Source: Thermoanaerobaculia bacterium (GTDB lineage: Bacteria; Acidobacteriota; Thermoanaerobaculia; Multivoradales; J023). From it: a DNA stretch of 64,000 nucleotides. The notes under the pieces are model-generated. The model worked only from the letters and a program-made list of their open reading frames with translations. It had not been told where the DNA came from and made no database searches. The position numbers and the translations under genes are program-made. Within the stretch, counting starts at the first letter, position 1. Every line of letters begins with the position of its first letter. This document shows positions 27,202-35,690 of this stretch, piece after piece. The stretch covers positions 62,001-126,000 of the forward strand of contig JAUIJL010000024.1 in the NCBI GenBank assembly GCA_030431255.1, written 5' to 3'.

Positions 27202-28305
27202 TTAGCGCGAGCGCCGGTAGGCCATGGCCTCGGCCACCCGCTGCTTGGCGAGGGAGAGCGCCGCTTCCGCCGGAATCTGGCTGTGGGTCTTGGCCAGCTC
27301 CAACACCTCGGCGGTGTTCTCTTTGATCTTCTCTTCGATGGTTTCGAAGGCGCGCTTTTGGGTACCGCCCTTATATTCCACCGACGCGCAGATCACACCA
27401 CCGGCATTGGCCACGAAATCGGGCACTGAGAGGATGCCGTTGTCGTGCAGGATGCGCTCGGCGCGGGAGGTGACCGGAATGTTGGCGCCCTGGAGCACGA
27501 TCTTCGCTTGCAAGCGCAGAGCGTTGTTTTCGTCGATGACGTCCGGGCGAGCGGCGGGCACGAAGATTTCGCAAGGAATGTCGATCCAATCGTCGATGCC
27601 GCGCTTTTCACCGCTCGGGTAGTCGGTCACCCGGCCGGTTTGCTGCTTGACCTCGACCAGTTTATCGACATCGATGCCCTTGGGATCGTAAACCGTGCCG
27701 TCGAGGTCGGAGGCGCCGACCAAAACCGCGCCGCGCTCGATCAAGTAGCGGGCGGCGTGGGAGCCCACATTGCCGAAGCCCTGGACCACGACCCGCGCGC
27801 CCTCGAGCTTGATGCCGGCAAAATTCTGGGCGACCTCGGCACAAACCGCTAGGCCGTAGCCGGTGGCGCCGATTTGATCGAGGGGAATGCCGCCCAAGAC
27901 CTTGGACAGACCCACGGAGCGACGGATCTCGTCGCGCACCCAGGCCATGGAGACCTCGTCGGTGCCCATGTCCGGACCGGGGATATAACCTTCCAGGTTC
28001 TCGATCGCGCGGGCGAATTGGCGGATCAGGGTTTCTTTGTTGGGGATCGACGGATCCGCCAAGATTCCGGACTTGCCGCCACCGTGGGGGATGCCCGCCA
28101 GAGCGTTCTTCCAAGTCATGGCGCGGGCCAGTCGGAAGACTTCGGCGGTGCTGACGTCAGGGGCCATGCGGACACCGCCGATCGCCGGTCCAGCGGAGAT
28201 ATTGTCGATGACCACGATCCCCTTCAGACCGCAACGGGGCTCGTAGATATAGACGATCTTTTCGGGACCGTATTCGTCGGCGAAGCGGTCTAGCACCTCG
28301 GCCAT
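27202..28305 (-). CDS. Glu/Leu/Phe/Val dehydrogenase
   Basis: A 367-residue NAD(P)-dependent amino-acid dehydrogenase interconverting an amino acid and its 2-oxo acid with ammonia. Family motifs are AGPAIGGVRMAP, the catalytic-Lys region GIPHGGGKSGI, GPDMGTDEVSMAW, and the nucleotide-binding VVQGFGNVGSHAARYL. The length fits leucine/phenylalanine dehydrogenases and small glutamate dehydrogenases; specificity cannot be assigned. A strong ribosome-binding site (AAAGGAGG) precedes the ATG and a terminator hairpin lies just after the stop, so it appears monocistronic. The 5' leader contains a perfect hairpin at 28388-28403. Confidence 0.92.
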   Translation of the reverse strand: MAEVLDRFADEYGPEKIVYIYEPRCGLKGIVVIDNISAGPAIGGVRMAPDVSTAEVFRLARAMTWKNALAGIPHGGGKSGILADPSIPNKETLIRQFARAIENLEGYIPGPDMGTDEVSMAWVRDEIRRSVGLSKVLGGIPLDQIGATGYGLAVCAEVAQNFAGIKLEGARVVVQGFGNVGSHAARYLIERGAVLVGASDLDGTVYDPKGIDVDKLVEVKQQTGRVTDYPSGEKRGIDDWIDIPCEIFVPAARPDVIDENNALRLQAKIVLQGANIPVTSRAERILHDNGILSVPDFVANAGGVICASVEYKGGTQKRAFETIEEKIKENTAEVLELAKTHSQIPAEAALSLAKQRVAEAMAYRRSR

Positions 28306-28780
28306 AACTCCAGCCTCCTTTCAAGCAGAAGCAAATTCACTGCGGGCTAGGACCCGCTGGGTATTTTTCGAGACTCTGGGCTCGAGAAGACGGCTCGCCG
28401 TCTCCGTTTTCAGCTCACAAACCAGCATACTCAAGGCTTGAGAGCGACGTATTGTGTGGATGCCCGTAGGCGAGCCCGAGAGCGATGTCACCGCCAGTCT
28501 CGGGCACCGGAAAGGTGCACCCGAAGGCGAGGGATTATCGTGAGCCAGAGGATATCAGGATCCCGAGATCGATGCTCGACTTTGTCTTTTTCGGGTCTTA
28601 TCTCGGTCTTCATTCTGTCAGATAGGGCCGATAAAGCTTCGAGTCATCACCCTAAGAGCCTTGCTCTTCCGGACGTAGGGCCGGGGCTTGCCCCCGGCCG
28701 AGCTAGCAGAGGCACGGCCTTGCCTCGCCTAACGGGTGGGGGCAAGCCCCACCCCTACAGTTGGCAACTTCATTCGGCAC
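28306..28780. other. Intergenic region with hairpins and an 84-bp repeat
   Basis: 475 bp without a convincing gene. From the dehydrogenase side it holds its Shine-Dalgarno, a perfect 7-bp-stem hairpin (AGACGGCTCGCCGTCT, 28388-28403), a GC-rich stretch with several short inverted repeats (28440-28560) and a copy of an 84-bp inverted-repeat element (28675-28758). Confidence 0.7.
28675..28758. repeat. 84-bp palindromic intergenic element, copy 1
   Basis: It starts GTAGGGCCGGGGCTTGCCCC and ends with the complementary type of sequence GGGGCAAGCCCCACCCCTAC. Each arm is itself nearly palindromic (GGGGCTTGCCCC). A second element of the same length and design is at 48786-48869. It resembles widespread non-coding GTAGGG...CCCTAC repeats of many bacterial genomes. 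Confidence 0.8.
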
Positions 28781-29554
28781 CTACGACCCCGATTCCAGCA
28801 GCAGCCGAATGGCCATTTGCAGCAACATGTCGTGGCTTGAGGACTTGGGGTGGAACGAGATGCCGGCGACATTCCGTCGACGCCAGCGGACGGTGCCCTC
28901 GAGGGCCAACGAGCCCTCCCTCAGCACCAGGGCGAAGCGCACGGTTCCGCCTTCTCGCCAGCCCTCGGGGGCTCCGCCGAGGCAGATGCCGCCCAAGGAG
29001 AGATTTTCCAGCTGCATGGTGCGGCGGAGGCCGTCGTCGAGCTCCACGACCACCTCTCGGCTGCAACGGATGCGCACTTCCCGCCGGCGGCCCAGCTCGA
29101 GGGCAGAGCCGACGGCGTTGCTGTGGCGGCGGGCGGCGACCATCTGCAGCTTGAGCTGGATCTCCGGGTGAGCCTTCAGGAACGGTAGGAAGTCCTCTCG
29201 GTGGATCTTGAGCACCCGACTGGGCTCGGTGGCGCGCACCGACGCAGCGTAGCGACCGCCGTCGCCCACCAGACCGAGCTCGCCGAAGAAATCGTCGCGA
29301 TGCAGGCGGGCGAGCAACTGAACCGGTGCTCCGGGCGCGTCGCGATACACGGCCAGGGCGCCTTCGGACACAATGTAGAAGGCGTCGGCGCGCTCGTTTT
29401 CTTCGAGCACCACTTGCTGCGGCGCCACTTTGGCCTCGAGGAAAAATTCCGCCAGCTCGGCGAGGTGCTCGGGATCGATGCCGTGGAAGAGGTCCACGAG
29501 CTCGAGGTCGGCGGCGTCGACTTTGCGGCCGGAGGCTTCGAACAATCTAACCAT
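28781..29554 (-). CDS. Cyclic-nucleotide-binding and PilZ domain protein
   Basis: A protein of about 257 residues. The N-terminal domain is a CRP-like cNMP-binding fold (LFHGIDPEHLAELAEFFLEA, then DDFFGELGLVGDGGRYAASV, the phosphate-binding cassette region). There is no helix-turn-helix. The C-terminal domain is PilZ-like: RREVRIRCSR gives the R-x-x-x-R element and ENLSLGGICLGG the D/N-x-S-x-x-G element that bind c-di-GMP. It may link cyclic-nucleotide and c-di-GMP signals. I choose the ATG at 29554, where the conserved part begins; in-frame upstream starts exist at about 29581 and 29617 (TTG), none with a strong ribosome-binding site. Confidence 0.85.
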   Translation of the reverse strand: MVRLFEASGRKVDAADLELVDLFHGIDPEHLAELAEFFLEAKVAPQQVVLEENERADAFYIVSEGALAVYRDAPGAPVQLLARLHRDDFFGELGLVGDGGRYAASVRATEPSRVLKIHREDFLPFLKAHPEIQLKLQMVAARRHSNAVGSALELGRRREVRIRCSREVVVELDDGLRRTMQLENLSLGGICLGGAPEGWREGGTVRFALVLREGSLALEGTVRWRRRNVAGISFHPKSSSHDMLLQMAIRLLLESGS

Positions 29555-29700
29555 GCCCTGTATTTTGCCATGGCGACGCATTTTGCCGTGGGAACGTTCG
29601 GGTCGCAGCCCCGTCAACGCCGACTCATCGCTGCTTCCTGTCGTCGTGTCTCCATAGTGCTTGCCTCCGGCAGCGAATCCCTAAACAATGGTGCCTCGCC

Positions 29701-30462
29701 ATGAGCCAGATCTTCACCCAGCGCTTAGAAGCCACCGTCGAGGAAATCGGTCGCGTCACGTTGATCTTCGGCCGAGTGTTGGCCTGGACCTTTCGACGGC
29801 CGTTCGATCTCCGCCAATGGCTGACCCAAATGGTGCGCGTGGGTATCGACTCGGTGCCCGTGGTGTTGCTGACGGCCCTATTCACCGGCATGGTGATGGC
29901 CCTGCAAATTTTCACCGTTTTGGTGCGTTTCGGCGCCGAGGGTTATGTCGGCTCGATCGTCGGTCTGGCCATGGTGCGCGAGCTGGCGGCGGTGCTCGGC
30001 GCCCTGATGATCGCCGGACGCTGCGGCGCCGCCATGGGCGCGGAGATCGGCACCATGCGGGTGACCGAGCAAATCGACGCCCTCGAGGTGCTGGCCACGG
30101 ATCCCGTGCATTATTTGATCGTGCCCCGGGTTTGGGCCACCACCCTGATGCTGCCGCTCTTGGTGGTGCTGGCCGACGCCGTCGGCATTGCCGGCGGTTA
30201 TCTGGTGGCGGTGGTGGTGATGGGCGCCAACTCCGGCACCTACATGGACACCACCTTTCAATATATGCAGCTCGACGACCTCACCTCCGGCTGGATCAAG
30301 GCGGCGGTCTTCGGCATGCTGATCGCCACCATCGGCTGTGCCAAGGGGTTCTACACCCGCGGCGGCGCCGAGGGGGTCGGCCGCGCGACCACCGCTGCGG
30401 TGGTCACCGGCTCGATCGCGGTGTTGATCGCCAACTTCTTCCTCACCAAGCTGATGTTCTGA
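29701..30462 (+). CDS. mlaE: MlaE/YrbE-family ABC transporter permease
   Basis: A 253-residue inner-membrane permease of the MCE/Mla lipid-transport system. Five hydrophobic segments are visible, with the family motif ELAAVLGALMIAGRCGAAMG followed by EIGTMRVTEQIDALEVLATD. It forms the membrane part of a complex with an ATPase (next gene) and an MCE-domain protein (third gene) that moves phospholipids across the envelope. It begins a three-gene operon; the ATPase gene follows after 7 bp. The start is reasonable but has only a weak ribosome-binding site. Confidence 0.95.
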   Translation: MSQIFTQRLEATVEEIGRVTLIFGRVLAWTFRRPFDLRQWLTQMVRVGIDSVPVVLLTALFTGMVMALQIFTVLVRFGAEGYVGSIVGLAMVRELAAVLGALMIAGRCGAAMGAEIGTMRVTEQIDALEVLATDPVHYLIVPRVWATTLMLPLLVVLADAVGIAGGYLVAVVVMGANSGTYMDTTFQYMQLDDLTSGWIKAAVFGMLIATIGCAKGFYTRGGAEGVGRATTAAVVTGSIAVLIANFFLTKLMF

Positions 30463-30469
30463 GGCTGTG

Positions 30470-31327
30470 ATGACTGAGGCCGCGAAGAACGAAGCCGCGA
30501 TGAACAAAGCCGTGAAGAACGAAGCCGTGATGACGCAAGAGACATCGAGCATGATCCGGGTGCGGGGGCTGCGCAAGGCGTTCGGGGAGAAGAAGGTGTT
30601 GAACGGCCTCGATCTCGACGTGGCCCGGGGAGAATCCCTGGTGGTCCTCGGCGGGTCGGGCAGCGGCAAGAGCGTCTTGCTCAAACACTTGATCGGCCTG
30701 CTGCGTCCGGACGAAGGCTCCGTGGTGGTCGACGGGATCGACATTCACGGCCTCGACCGCGGTGAGCTGACGGATTTCCGTCGTCGATACGGCATGTCGT
30801 TCCAAGAAGGCGCGCTCTTCGACTCCATGAGCGTGGGGGAGAACGTGGGTTTTCCGCTCACCCGCCAACGTCCGCGCAAGGCCCGCCGGGAGATCCAAGC
30901 CCGCGTGGAGGAGTGTTTGGGTTTGGTCGGGCTCGACGGCACGGCCCACAAGATGCCCTCGGAGCTTTCCGGAGGCATGCGTCGACGGGTCGGATTTGCC
31001 CGTTCGATCGTGCTCGAGCCGGAGATCCTGCTCTTCGACGAGCCCACCACGGGCCTCGATCCGATCATGACCGCGGTCATCGACGACATCATTCTCGGCA
31101 TGCGACGGCAGCTCGGCTCCACGGCGATCACCATCACCCACGACCTGAAGAGCGCTTTTCGCATCGCCGATCGCGTCGCCATGTTGCACAAGGGGCGCAT
31201 CCTCGCGGTGGAAACCGCGGAGCGATTCCAACAGCTCGACGACCCTCGCATTCGTCAATTCCTCGACGGTCGGGCGGAAGGACCCATGACGTCCGATCAG
31301 CCCGACCTTGAATCATCCCCCGCATGA
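30470..31327 (+). CDS. mlaF: MlaF-like ABC transporter ATP-binding protein
   Basis: About 285 residues. ABC motifs are complete: VVLGGSGSGKSVLLKHL (Walker A), LSGGMRRRVGFARSI (signature), EILLFDEPTTGLDPIM (Walker B) and ITITHDLKSAFRIAD (switch His). It energises the permease encoded upstream. The conserved domain begins at MIRVRGLRKAFG (30551); before it, this frame adds 27 residues encoded by four 15-bp direct repeats. I place the start at the ATG at 30470 after GAGG, but 30551 is an equally plausible start, in which case the repeats are a leader. Confidence 0.92.
   Translation: MTEAAKNEAAMNKAVKNEAVMTQETSSMIRVRGLRKAFGEKKVLNGLDLDVARGESLVVLGGSGSGKSVLLKHLIGLLRPDEGSVVVDGIDIHGLDRGELTDFRRRYGMSFQEGALFDSMSVGENVGFPLTRQRPRKARREIQARVEECLGLVGLDGTAHKMPSELSGGMRRRVGFARSIVLEPEILLFDEPTTGLDPIMTAVIDDIILGMRRQLGSTAITITHDLKSAFRIADRVAMLHKGRILAVETAERFQQLDDPRIRQFLDGRAEGPMTSDQPDLESSPA
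30476..30535. repeat. Four 15-bp tandem repeats at the 5' end of mlaF
   Basis: Four consecutive 15-bp units of consensus GAAGCCGYGAWGAAC lie directly after the first possible start codon. In the mlaF frame they read EAAKN, EAAMN, KAVKN and EAVMT. The unit length keeps the frame, so copy-number changes would lengthen or shorten the N-terminus without breaking the gene. Confidence 0.85.
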
Positions 31328-31336
31328 GGTATCGCC

Positions 31337-32800
31337 ATGTCCCAGGCTCTTAAAGTCGGGAGCTTCGTTGTCATTTGTCTGCTGATCTTGGGTTATTTGA
31401 TCTTCAAGGTCGACGACCTACCGTTTTTCGGCGGCGAAGGACAAACCGTCGACGTGCTCTTCGACTCCGTGGCCGGTTTGAACGTCAAGGCGCCGGTGCG
31501 CGTGGCCGGGGTCAGCGTCGGCCGGGTGGAAGCCTTGGGCCTGGAAGGTCGTCGGGCGCGGGTGACCCTCTTGCTCGAAGAGCCCATCACCCTGACCCGG
31601 GGCACCGTGGCGAGGATCTCCAACGCCGGAATTTTGGGCGACAAATTCGTCGAGCTGGTGCCGGGGCCGGCGGACGGCGGGCTGCTCGACGAAGGCATCC
31701 TCCTGGAAGGCGAGACCCCAGTGACGTTCGACGAGGCCTTGGCCCGCTTCGATTCCCTCGGCCAGTCCCTGCAAGAGCTCACCGGTGACGTGTCCTCGCG
31801 GGGTGATCTCGGCGGCTCGATCCGCCGTCTGCTGGACAACCTTGAAGCCACCAGCGCCGACATCCGCCTGTTGGTGTCCTCCAACCGCTCTCAGGTCGAT
31901 TCCACCGTGGCCAATTTCGAACGGTTCAGCGGTACCTTGGCGGAGGAGCTGCCCCGCCTCACCCAGCAGATGGCCGATCTGCTCGAGCAGGTGGGCGCGG
32001 TGGTGGCGGAGAATCGGGACGACTTCCAAGGCAGCCTGTCCAACATTCGCGAGATCACCGACAACATCCAGACCTCGGTCGACAATTTGAACGACATCTC
32101 GAGCCAAATGCGCAGCGGCGAGGGCACCATCGGCAAGCTGCTCTATGACGATCAGGCCCACGACTCCCTGGTCGACACCCTGGGCGCGGTGGAGCAGGGG
32201 GTCGCTTCCCTGGACGAGACCCTGGGTCGGGTGAAGAAGCTCGAGCTCGAGCTGGGCTTGGAAGGCGCGGTTTACACAGATCTCGAAGACGAAGGCGCGG
32301 CGGCATTCAGCTTGCGTCTGTCCTCGAACCCGAAGCGTTTCTATTACGTCGGCTTGGGGGATCGGCCCCAGGGTCGCACCAAAACAGAGACCCGAACCCT
32401 CACGACCACGCTGCCCGACGGCACGGTGGAAACCACGGTCATCGAAGAGCGCAAAACCGAGGATAAATTCACCCTCGACGCCCAGCTCGGCTATCGCATG
32501 GGCGATTTCACCCTGCGAGCCGGCTTGATCGACTCCTCGGGCGGCGCCCGGGTCGACTACGACGCCTTCGAGCGTCGTCTGCAGCTCTCCGTGGAGGCCT
32601 TCGACTTCTCCCGTCCCGACGACCTCGATCCCCACCTCCGGTTCACCACCCGCTATCTGCTCTCGCCCAACGTCTACCTATTGGGCGGATGGGACGATCC
32701 CTTGGTGGACGACACCGAGAGCTTCTTCTTCGGCGCCGGCATCCGCTGGAAAGACGACGACCTGAAATATCTATTGGGCTCCGTGCCCCTGAGCTTTTAA
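31337..32800 (+). CDS. mlaD: MlaD-like MCE protein with C-terminal beta-barrel-like region
   Basis: A 487-residue protein, much longer than E. coli MlaD (about 180). An N-terminal membrane helix (about 7-26) is followed by an MCE domain (about 35-115, GLNVKAPVRVAGVSVGRVEA), a long helical/coiled region (about 125-300) with repeated Gln/Leu/Asp periodicity, and a C-terminal region (about 305-487) of alternating beta-strand-like sequence ending GSVPLSF, with terminal Phe as in outer-membrane strands. It could bridge the periplasm from the inner to the outer membrane. The MCE assignment is firm; the barrel is inference from strand pattern. It completes mlaE-mlaF-mlaD. Confidence 0.85.
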   Translation: MSQALKVGSFVVICLLILGYLIFKVDDLPFFGGEGQTVDVLFDSVAGLNVKAPVRVAGVSVGRVEALGLEGRRARVTLLLEEPITLTRGTVARISNAGILGDKFVELVPGPADGGLLDEGILLEGETPVTFDEALARFDSLGQSLQELTGDVSSRGDLGGSIRRLLDNLEATSADIRLLVSSNRSQVDSTVANFERFSGTLAEELPRLTQQMADLLEQVGAVVAENRDDFQGSLSNIREITDNIQTSVDNLNDISSQMRSGEGTIGKLLYDDQAHDSLVDTLGAVEQGVASLDETLGRVKKLELELGLEGAVYTDLEDEGAAAFSLRLSSNPKRFYYVGLGDRPQGRTKTETRTLTTTLPDGTVETTVIEERKTEDKFTLDAQLGYRMGDFTLRAGLIDSSGGARVDYDAFERRLQLSVEAFDFSRPDDLDPHLRFTTRYLLSPNVYLLGGWDDPLVDDTESFFFGAGIRWKDDDLKYLLGSVPLSF

Positions 32801-32851
32801 ACTCTCGGACTCCGCTCCGCCGACGAAAACCACCAGCCACGCAGGAACATC

Positions 32852-34387
32852 ATGCTCAAGATCTACAACTCCCAGACACGCCAAAAAGAGGAATTCATTC
32901 CCCTCGATCGGGAATCCGGACGGGTCGGCATGTACTACTGCGGGCCGACGGTTTACGACAGCTTGCACCTCGGCCACGCCCGGGCCGCCATCGTGCCGGA
33001 CATGATCCGGCGGTATATCGAGCACAAAGGTCATGTGGTCCGCTACGTGGCCAACTTCACCGACGTCGACGACAAGATCATCAAACGGGCGATTCGCGAA
33101 AATCGCAATTGGCGCGAGATCACCGTCACCTACATGGACGAATACCAACGCCTGATGGCGGCGGTGGGCAATCGTCCCGTGGACGTGCATCCTCGGGCCA
33201 CGGACCATGTGCCCGAGATGCTCGATTTGGTGCAACGCCTGCTCGACAGCGGCAACGCTTACGTGGCGAGCAACGGTGACGTCTACTTCGACACTCACTC
33301 CTTCGATCGCTATTTGGCCCTATCCAACCGCAATCTAGAAGACCAAGAAACCGGTCGCTCCGGCCGCTTGAGCGACGACGAGCTGTCGGTGAAAAAGCAT
33401 CCCGCGGATTTCATCCTGTGGAAGCTGTTGGTCAACGATTCCGAGGACTTCAAAGCCCATCCCGAGCACGTTCCGGGCTGGGACTCGCCGTGGGGCCGGG
33501 GACGACCCGGTTGGCATTTGGAGTGCTCGGCCCTGTCGCGTCACTACCTGGGCATGCCCTTCGACATCCACGGTGGGGGTCAAGATCTGCTCTTTCCCCA
33601 CCACGAGAACGAGAAGGCCCAAAACGATTGCGCCTATTGCGACGAGCTGTCCGGCGGCGACTCCGTCCGCTATTGGATCCACAACGGCTTCATCACCGTG
33701 AAGGCGGAAAGCGACCAAGAAGCCCAGGACGAGCACACCGTCGACGGCCAGTCGAAGATGTCGAAATCCCTGGGCAATGTGAAGTGGCTGAAGGACATGA
33801 TCTGGCCCGACGGACCCTTCGATCCGATGGTGATCCGCATGCTCATGTTGCAAAGTCACTACCGGTCGCCGCTGCAATTCTCCACCGACCTCATGGACCA
33901 AAGCCAAGCCCGCGTGGAGCGCATCTACTCGGCGGTCGAGCGCTTGATGGACGGTTTGGCCGAGGAAGCACCGGCGAACGAAGGGGAGCCGTCGGCGGCC
34001 GTGTTGGAGGCGGCGTCCAAGGCCACGGCGGCGTTTGAAGCGGGCATGGACGACGACTTCAACACCCCGCGCGCCCTGGCGGCCATCGACGAGCTGATCC
34101 AACACGCCCGCAGCCTCAAAGACGGCCCGGCCGCGGATCGTCGCTTCAACGCCACGGCGATCACCCGTCTGAGCCAGGTGCTCGGCATCCGCGCCGTGCG
34201 CCCCATGGCATCGGTCAGCGCCGGCGACGATGCCGAGCAAGGGCTCTTACAGCTGCTCGGGGATCTGCGTCAGGAAGCCCGAGCGTCCAAGAATTGGGCC
34301 CAGGCGGACCAAATCCGCGACCGCTTGGCGGAGCTCGGCTTCGAGATCCGCGACAGCGCCGGCGGTTTCGAGGTGGTGCGCTCCTAA
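32852..34387 (+). CDS. cysS: Cysteinyl-tRNA synthetase
   Basis: A 511-residue class I aminoacyl-tRNA synthetase charging tRNA-Cys. It shows MYYCGPTVYDSLHLGHARAA (first zinc Cys plus the HIGH-like HLGH), FTDVDDKIIKRAI, WHLECSALSRHYLG (zinc ligand and active-site region), IHGGGQDLLFPHHENEKAQN and the KMSKSLGN loop. The C-terminal DALR-like anticodon domain is intact. The insertion TVKAESDQEAQDEHTVDG just before KMSKS is longer than usual, where most enzymes have only a few residues. The gene follows mlaD by 51 bp and ends before a strong terminator (34490-34517). Confidence 0.97.
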   Translation: MLKIYNSQTRQKEEFIPLDRESGRVGMYYCGPTVYDSLHLGHARAAIVPDMIRRYIEHKGHVVRYVANFTDVDDKIIKRAIRENRNWREITVTYMDEYQRLMAAVGNRPVDVHPRATDHVPEMLDLVQRLLDSGNAYVASNGDVYFDTHSFDRYLALSNRNLEDQETGRSGRLSDDELSVKKHPADFILWKLLVNDSEDFKAHPEHVPGWDSPWGRGRPGWHLECSALSRHYLGMPFDIHGGGQDLLFPHHENEKAQNDCAYCDELSGGDSVRYWIHNGFITVKAESDQEAQDEHTVDGQSKMSKSLGNVKWLKDMIWPDGPFDPMVIRMLMLQSHYRSPLQFSTDLMDQSQARVERIYSAVERLMDGLAEEAPANEGEPSAAVLEAASKATAAFEAGMDDDFNTPRALAAIDELIQHARSLKDGPAADRRFNATAITRLSQVLGIRAVRPMASVSAGDDAEQGLLQLLGDLRQEARASKNWAQADQIRDRLAELGFEIRDSAGGFEVVRS

Positions 34388-34489
34388 GGAGCTCAATACG
34401 CGGTCGAAAGGGCTGGATGTCTTGTCCGTAAGCCTGTTTTCGACTCCTGAACGATCGGTCGCTCTCAGCGAGCTTAGGCCCTCGGTGGT

Positions 34490-34517
34490 GCTCCCGAAGC
34501 TCCTCGGGGGCTTTTTT
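34490..34517 (+). terminator. Rho-independent terminator after cysS
   Basis: GCTCCCGA (34490-34497) pairs with TCGGGGGC (34504-34511) across a 6-base loop, followed by six T residues. It lies about 100 bp past the cysS stop. Confidence 0.85.
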
Positions 34518-34662
34518 CTGGACGGAAATCCTGCCCGTGCCTCCGATTTTTCCGATTTTCCCGGCTTTTCTCGGCCGCGCGTCCGGGTTTAGTGCTCTAT
34601 CGCCCGTGGCGAAAATTCGCTGAAATGTCAGGCAAAGCCGGATTCCGTCTGTGCGATTCAAC

Positions 34663-34671
34663 TGCTAACCT
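34663..34671 (+). promoter_or_regulatory. Extended -10 promoter candidate for the lipase gene
   Basis: TGCTAACCT fits the TGN-TANNNT extended -10 pattern. There is no good -35. Near-identical motifs lie before mpl (38214) and the Pro/Ala-rich TPR gene (39765). It is 151 bp ahead of the start codon, so a long leader would be implied. Confidence 0.35.
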
Positions 34672-34821
34672 ACCGGTAAGTAAGTACACCCCGACAGCGC
34701 GGCCGACGACCTTCATCCGGCTCATTCGTTCGGCGTTCGCGGTCGAATTCAACAAGCAGAAACCCCGGCGGAGTGGTGTCCAAAGGAGTTTCTCGGACTC
34801 GACCCCCCAGGAGGAACGACC

Positions 34822-35673
34822 ATGGTCGTACGCCTAACCCTCGCCTTGCTTTTATTCGCGAGCTCCCCCGCGCTCGCGAATACCGGCGTTGCCTTCGTGC
34901 ACGGAACCGGCAATCAAACCAACGCCTACAGCGACTATTGGACCGGCGAGATGATCCAATCGGTCATCCAAGGTCTGCCCAATTCCTCGAATTACACAGT
35001 TATCAACTGTCAATTCGAAGAGTACATGTGGACCTCCGGCGCTGCTGGTTGCTTGGCCGGTCAGCTGGAGAGCTTCATCAACGCCAAGGGCATCACCGAT
35101 TTGGTGATCAACACCCACTCCAACGGCGGCAATGTGATCCGCTGGATCATGTCCAACCCGACCTGGGACAGCCGTTATCCGAACATCATCAGCAAAATCC
35201 GTTGGGTCAACGCCCTGGCACCGTCGAGCGCGGGCACTCCGTTGGCCAACGCGGTCATGAGCGGCACCATTTTCGAAGCGGCGGTCGGTTGGCTGCTCGG
35301 CTACCAAAACGACGCCGTGCGCATGCAGCAAACTTCTTGGATGTCCTATTACAACTCCACGTGGCTCTACGGCACCTCGGGTCGTCCGGCGTTGCCCAAG
35401 GGTTTCTGGCCGGTGGTCGGCACGGACGTGGAGACGTCGATCTTCGACGGTGACAGCTACTGCGGTGGATACTCCCTGAATCTCGGTCTCGAAATCACGC
35501 AGGCCTGGCTCGCCGGCTGCTCCGACGGTTTCTTGGAATGCACCAGCCAGGCCGCGGCCGGCTCCGTGTGGTTCTACGACACCAGCCGGACCAACGGCGC
35601 CGAGCCCTTGAGCCACAACCAAAGCCGTCGCAAGTGCTTCGGCCTCGACGTCATCCTGCGTAACGACCTTTGA
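34822..35673 (+). CDS. Secreted lipase-like alpha/beta hydrolase
   Basis: A 283-residue protein with a signal peptide (MVVRLTLALLLFASSPALA, cleavage about residue 19). The mature part starts GVAFVHGTGNQTNAYSDYW, the oxyanion H-G element of lipases. The nucleophile elbow is LVINTHSNGGNVIRW (T-H-S-N-G, a G-x-S-x-G variant), and LSHNQSRRKC near the C-terminus supplies the likely catalytic His. Several Cys residues (QFEEY loop, SYCGG, GCSDG, ECTS) could form disulfides, consistent with secretion. AGGAGG precedes the ATG. It is followed after 17 bp by the DUF4785-like gene, so the pair is probably co-expressed. Substrate unknown. Confidence 0.82.
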   Translation: MVVRLTLALLLFASSPALANTGVAFVHGTGNQTNAYSDYWTGEMIQSVIQGLPNSSNYTVINCQFEEYMWTSGAAGCLAGQLESFINAKGITDLVINTHSNGGNVIRWIMSNPTWDSRYPNIISKIRWVNALAPSSAGTPLANAVMSGTIFEAAVGWLLGYQNDAVRMQQTSWMSYYNSTWLYGTSGRPALPKGFWPVVGTDVETSIFDGDSYCGGYSLNLGLEITQAWLAGCSDGFLECTSQAAAGSVWFYDTSRTNGAEPLSHNQSRRKCFGLDVILRNDL

Positions 35674-35690
35674 TTCGGGAGCCGAACACC

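Larger units (their letters stand above)
34388..34821. other. Intergenic region: cysS terminator and promoter side of the lipase gene
   Basis: 434 bp without a gene I can support. After the terminator, an extended -10-like TGCTAACCT lies at 34663-34671, and a strong AGGAGG ribosome-binding site precedes the lipase start. Confidence 0.6.
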
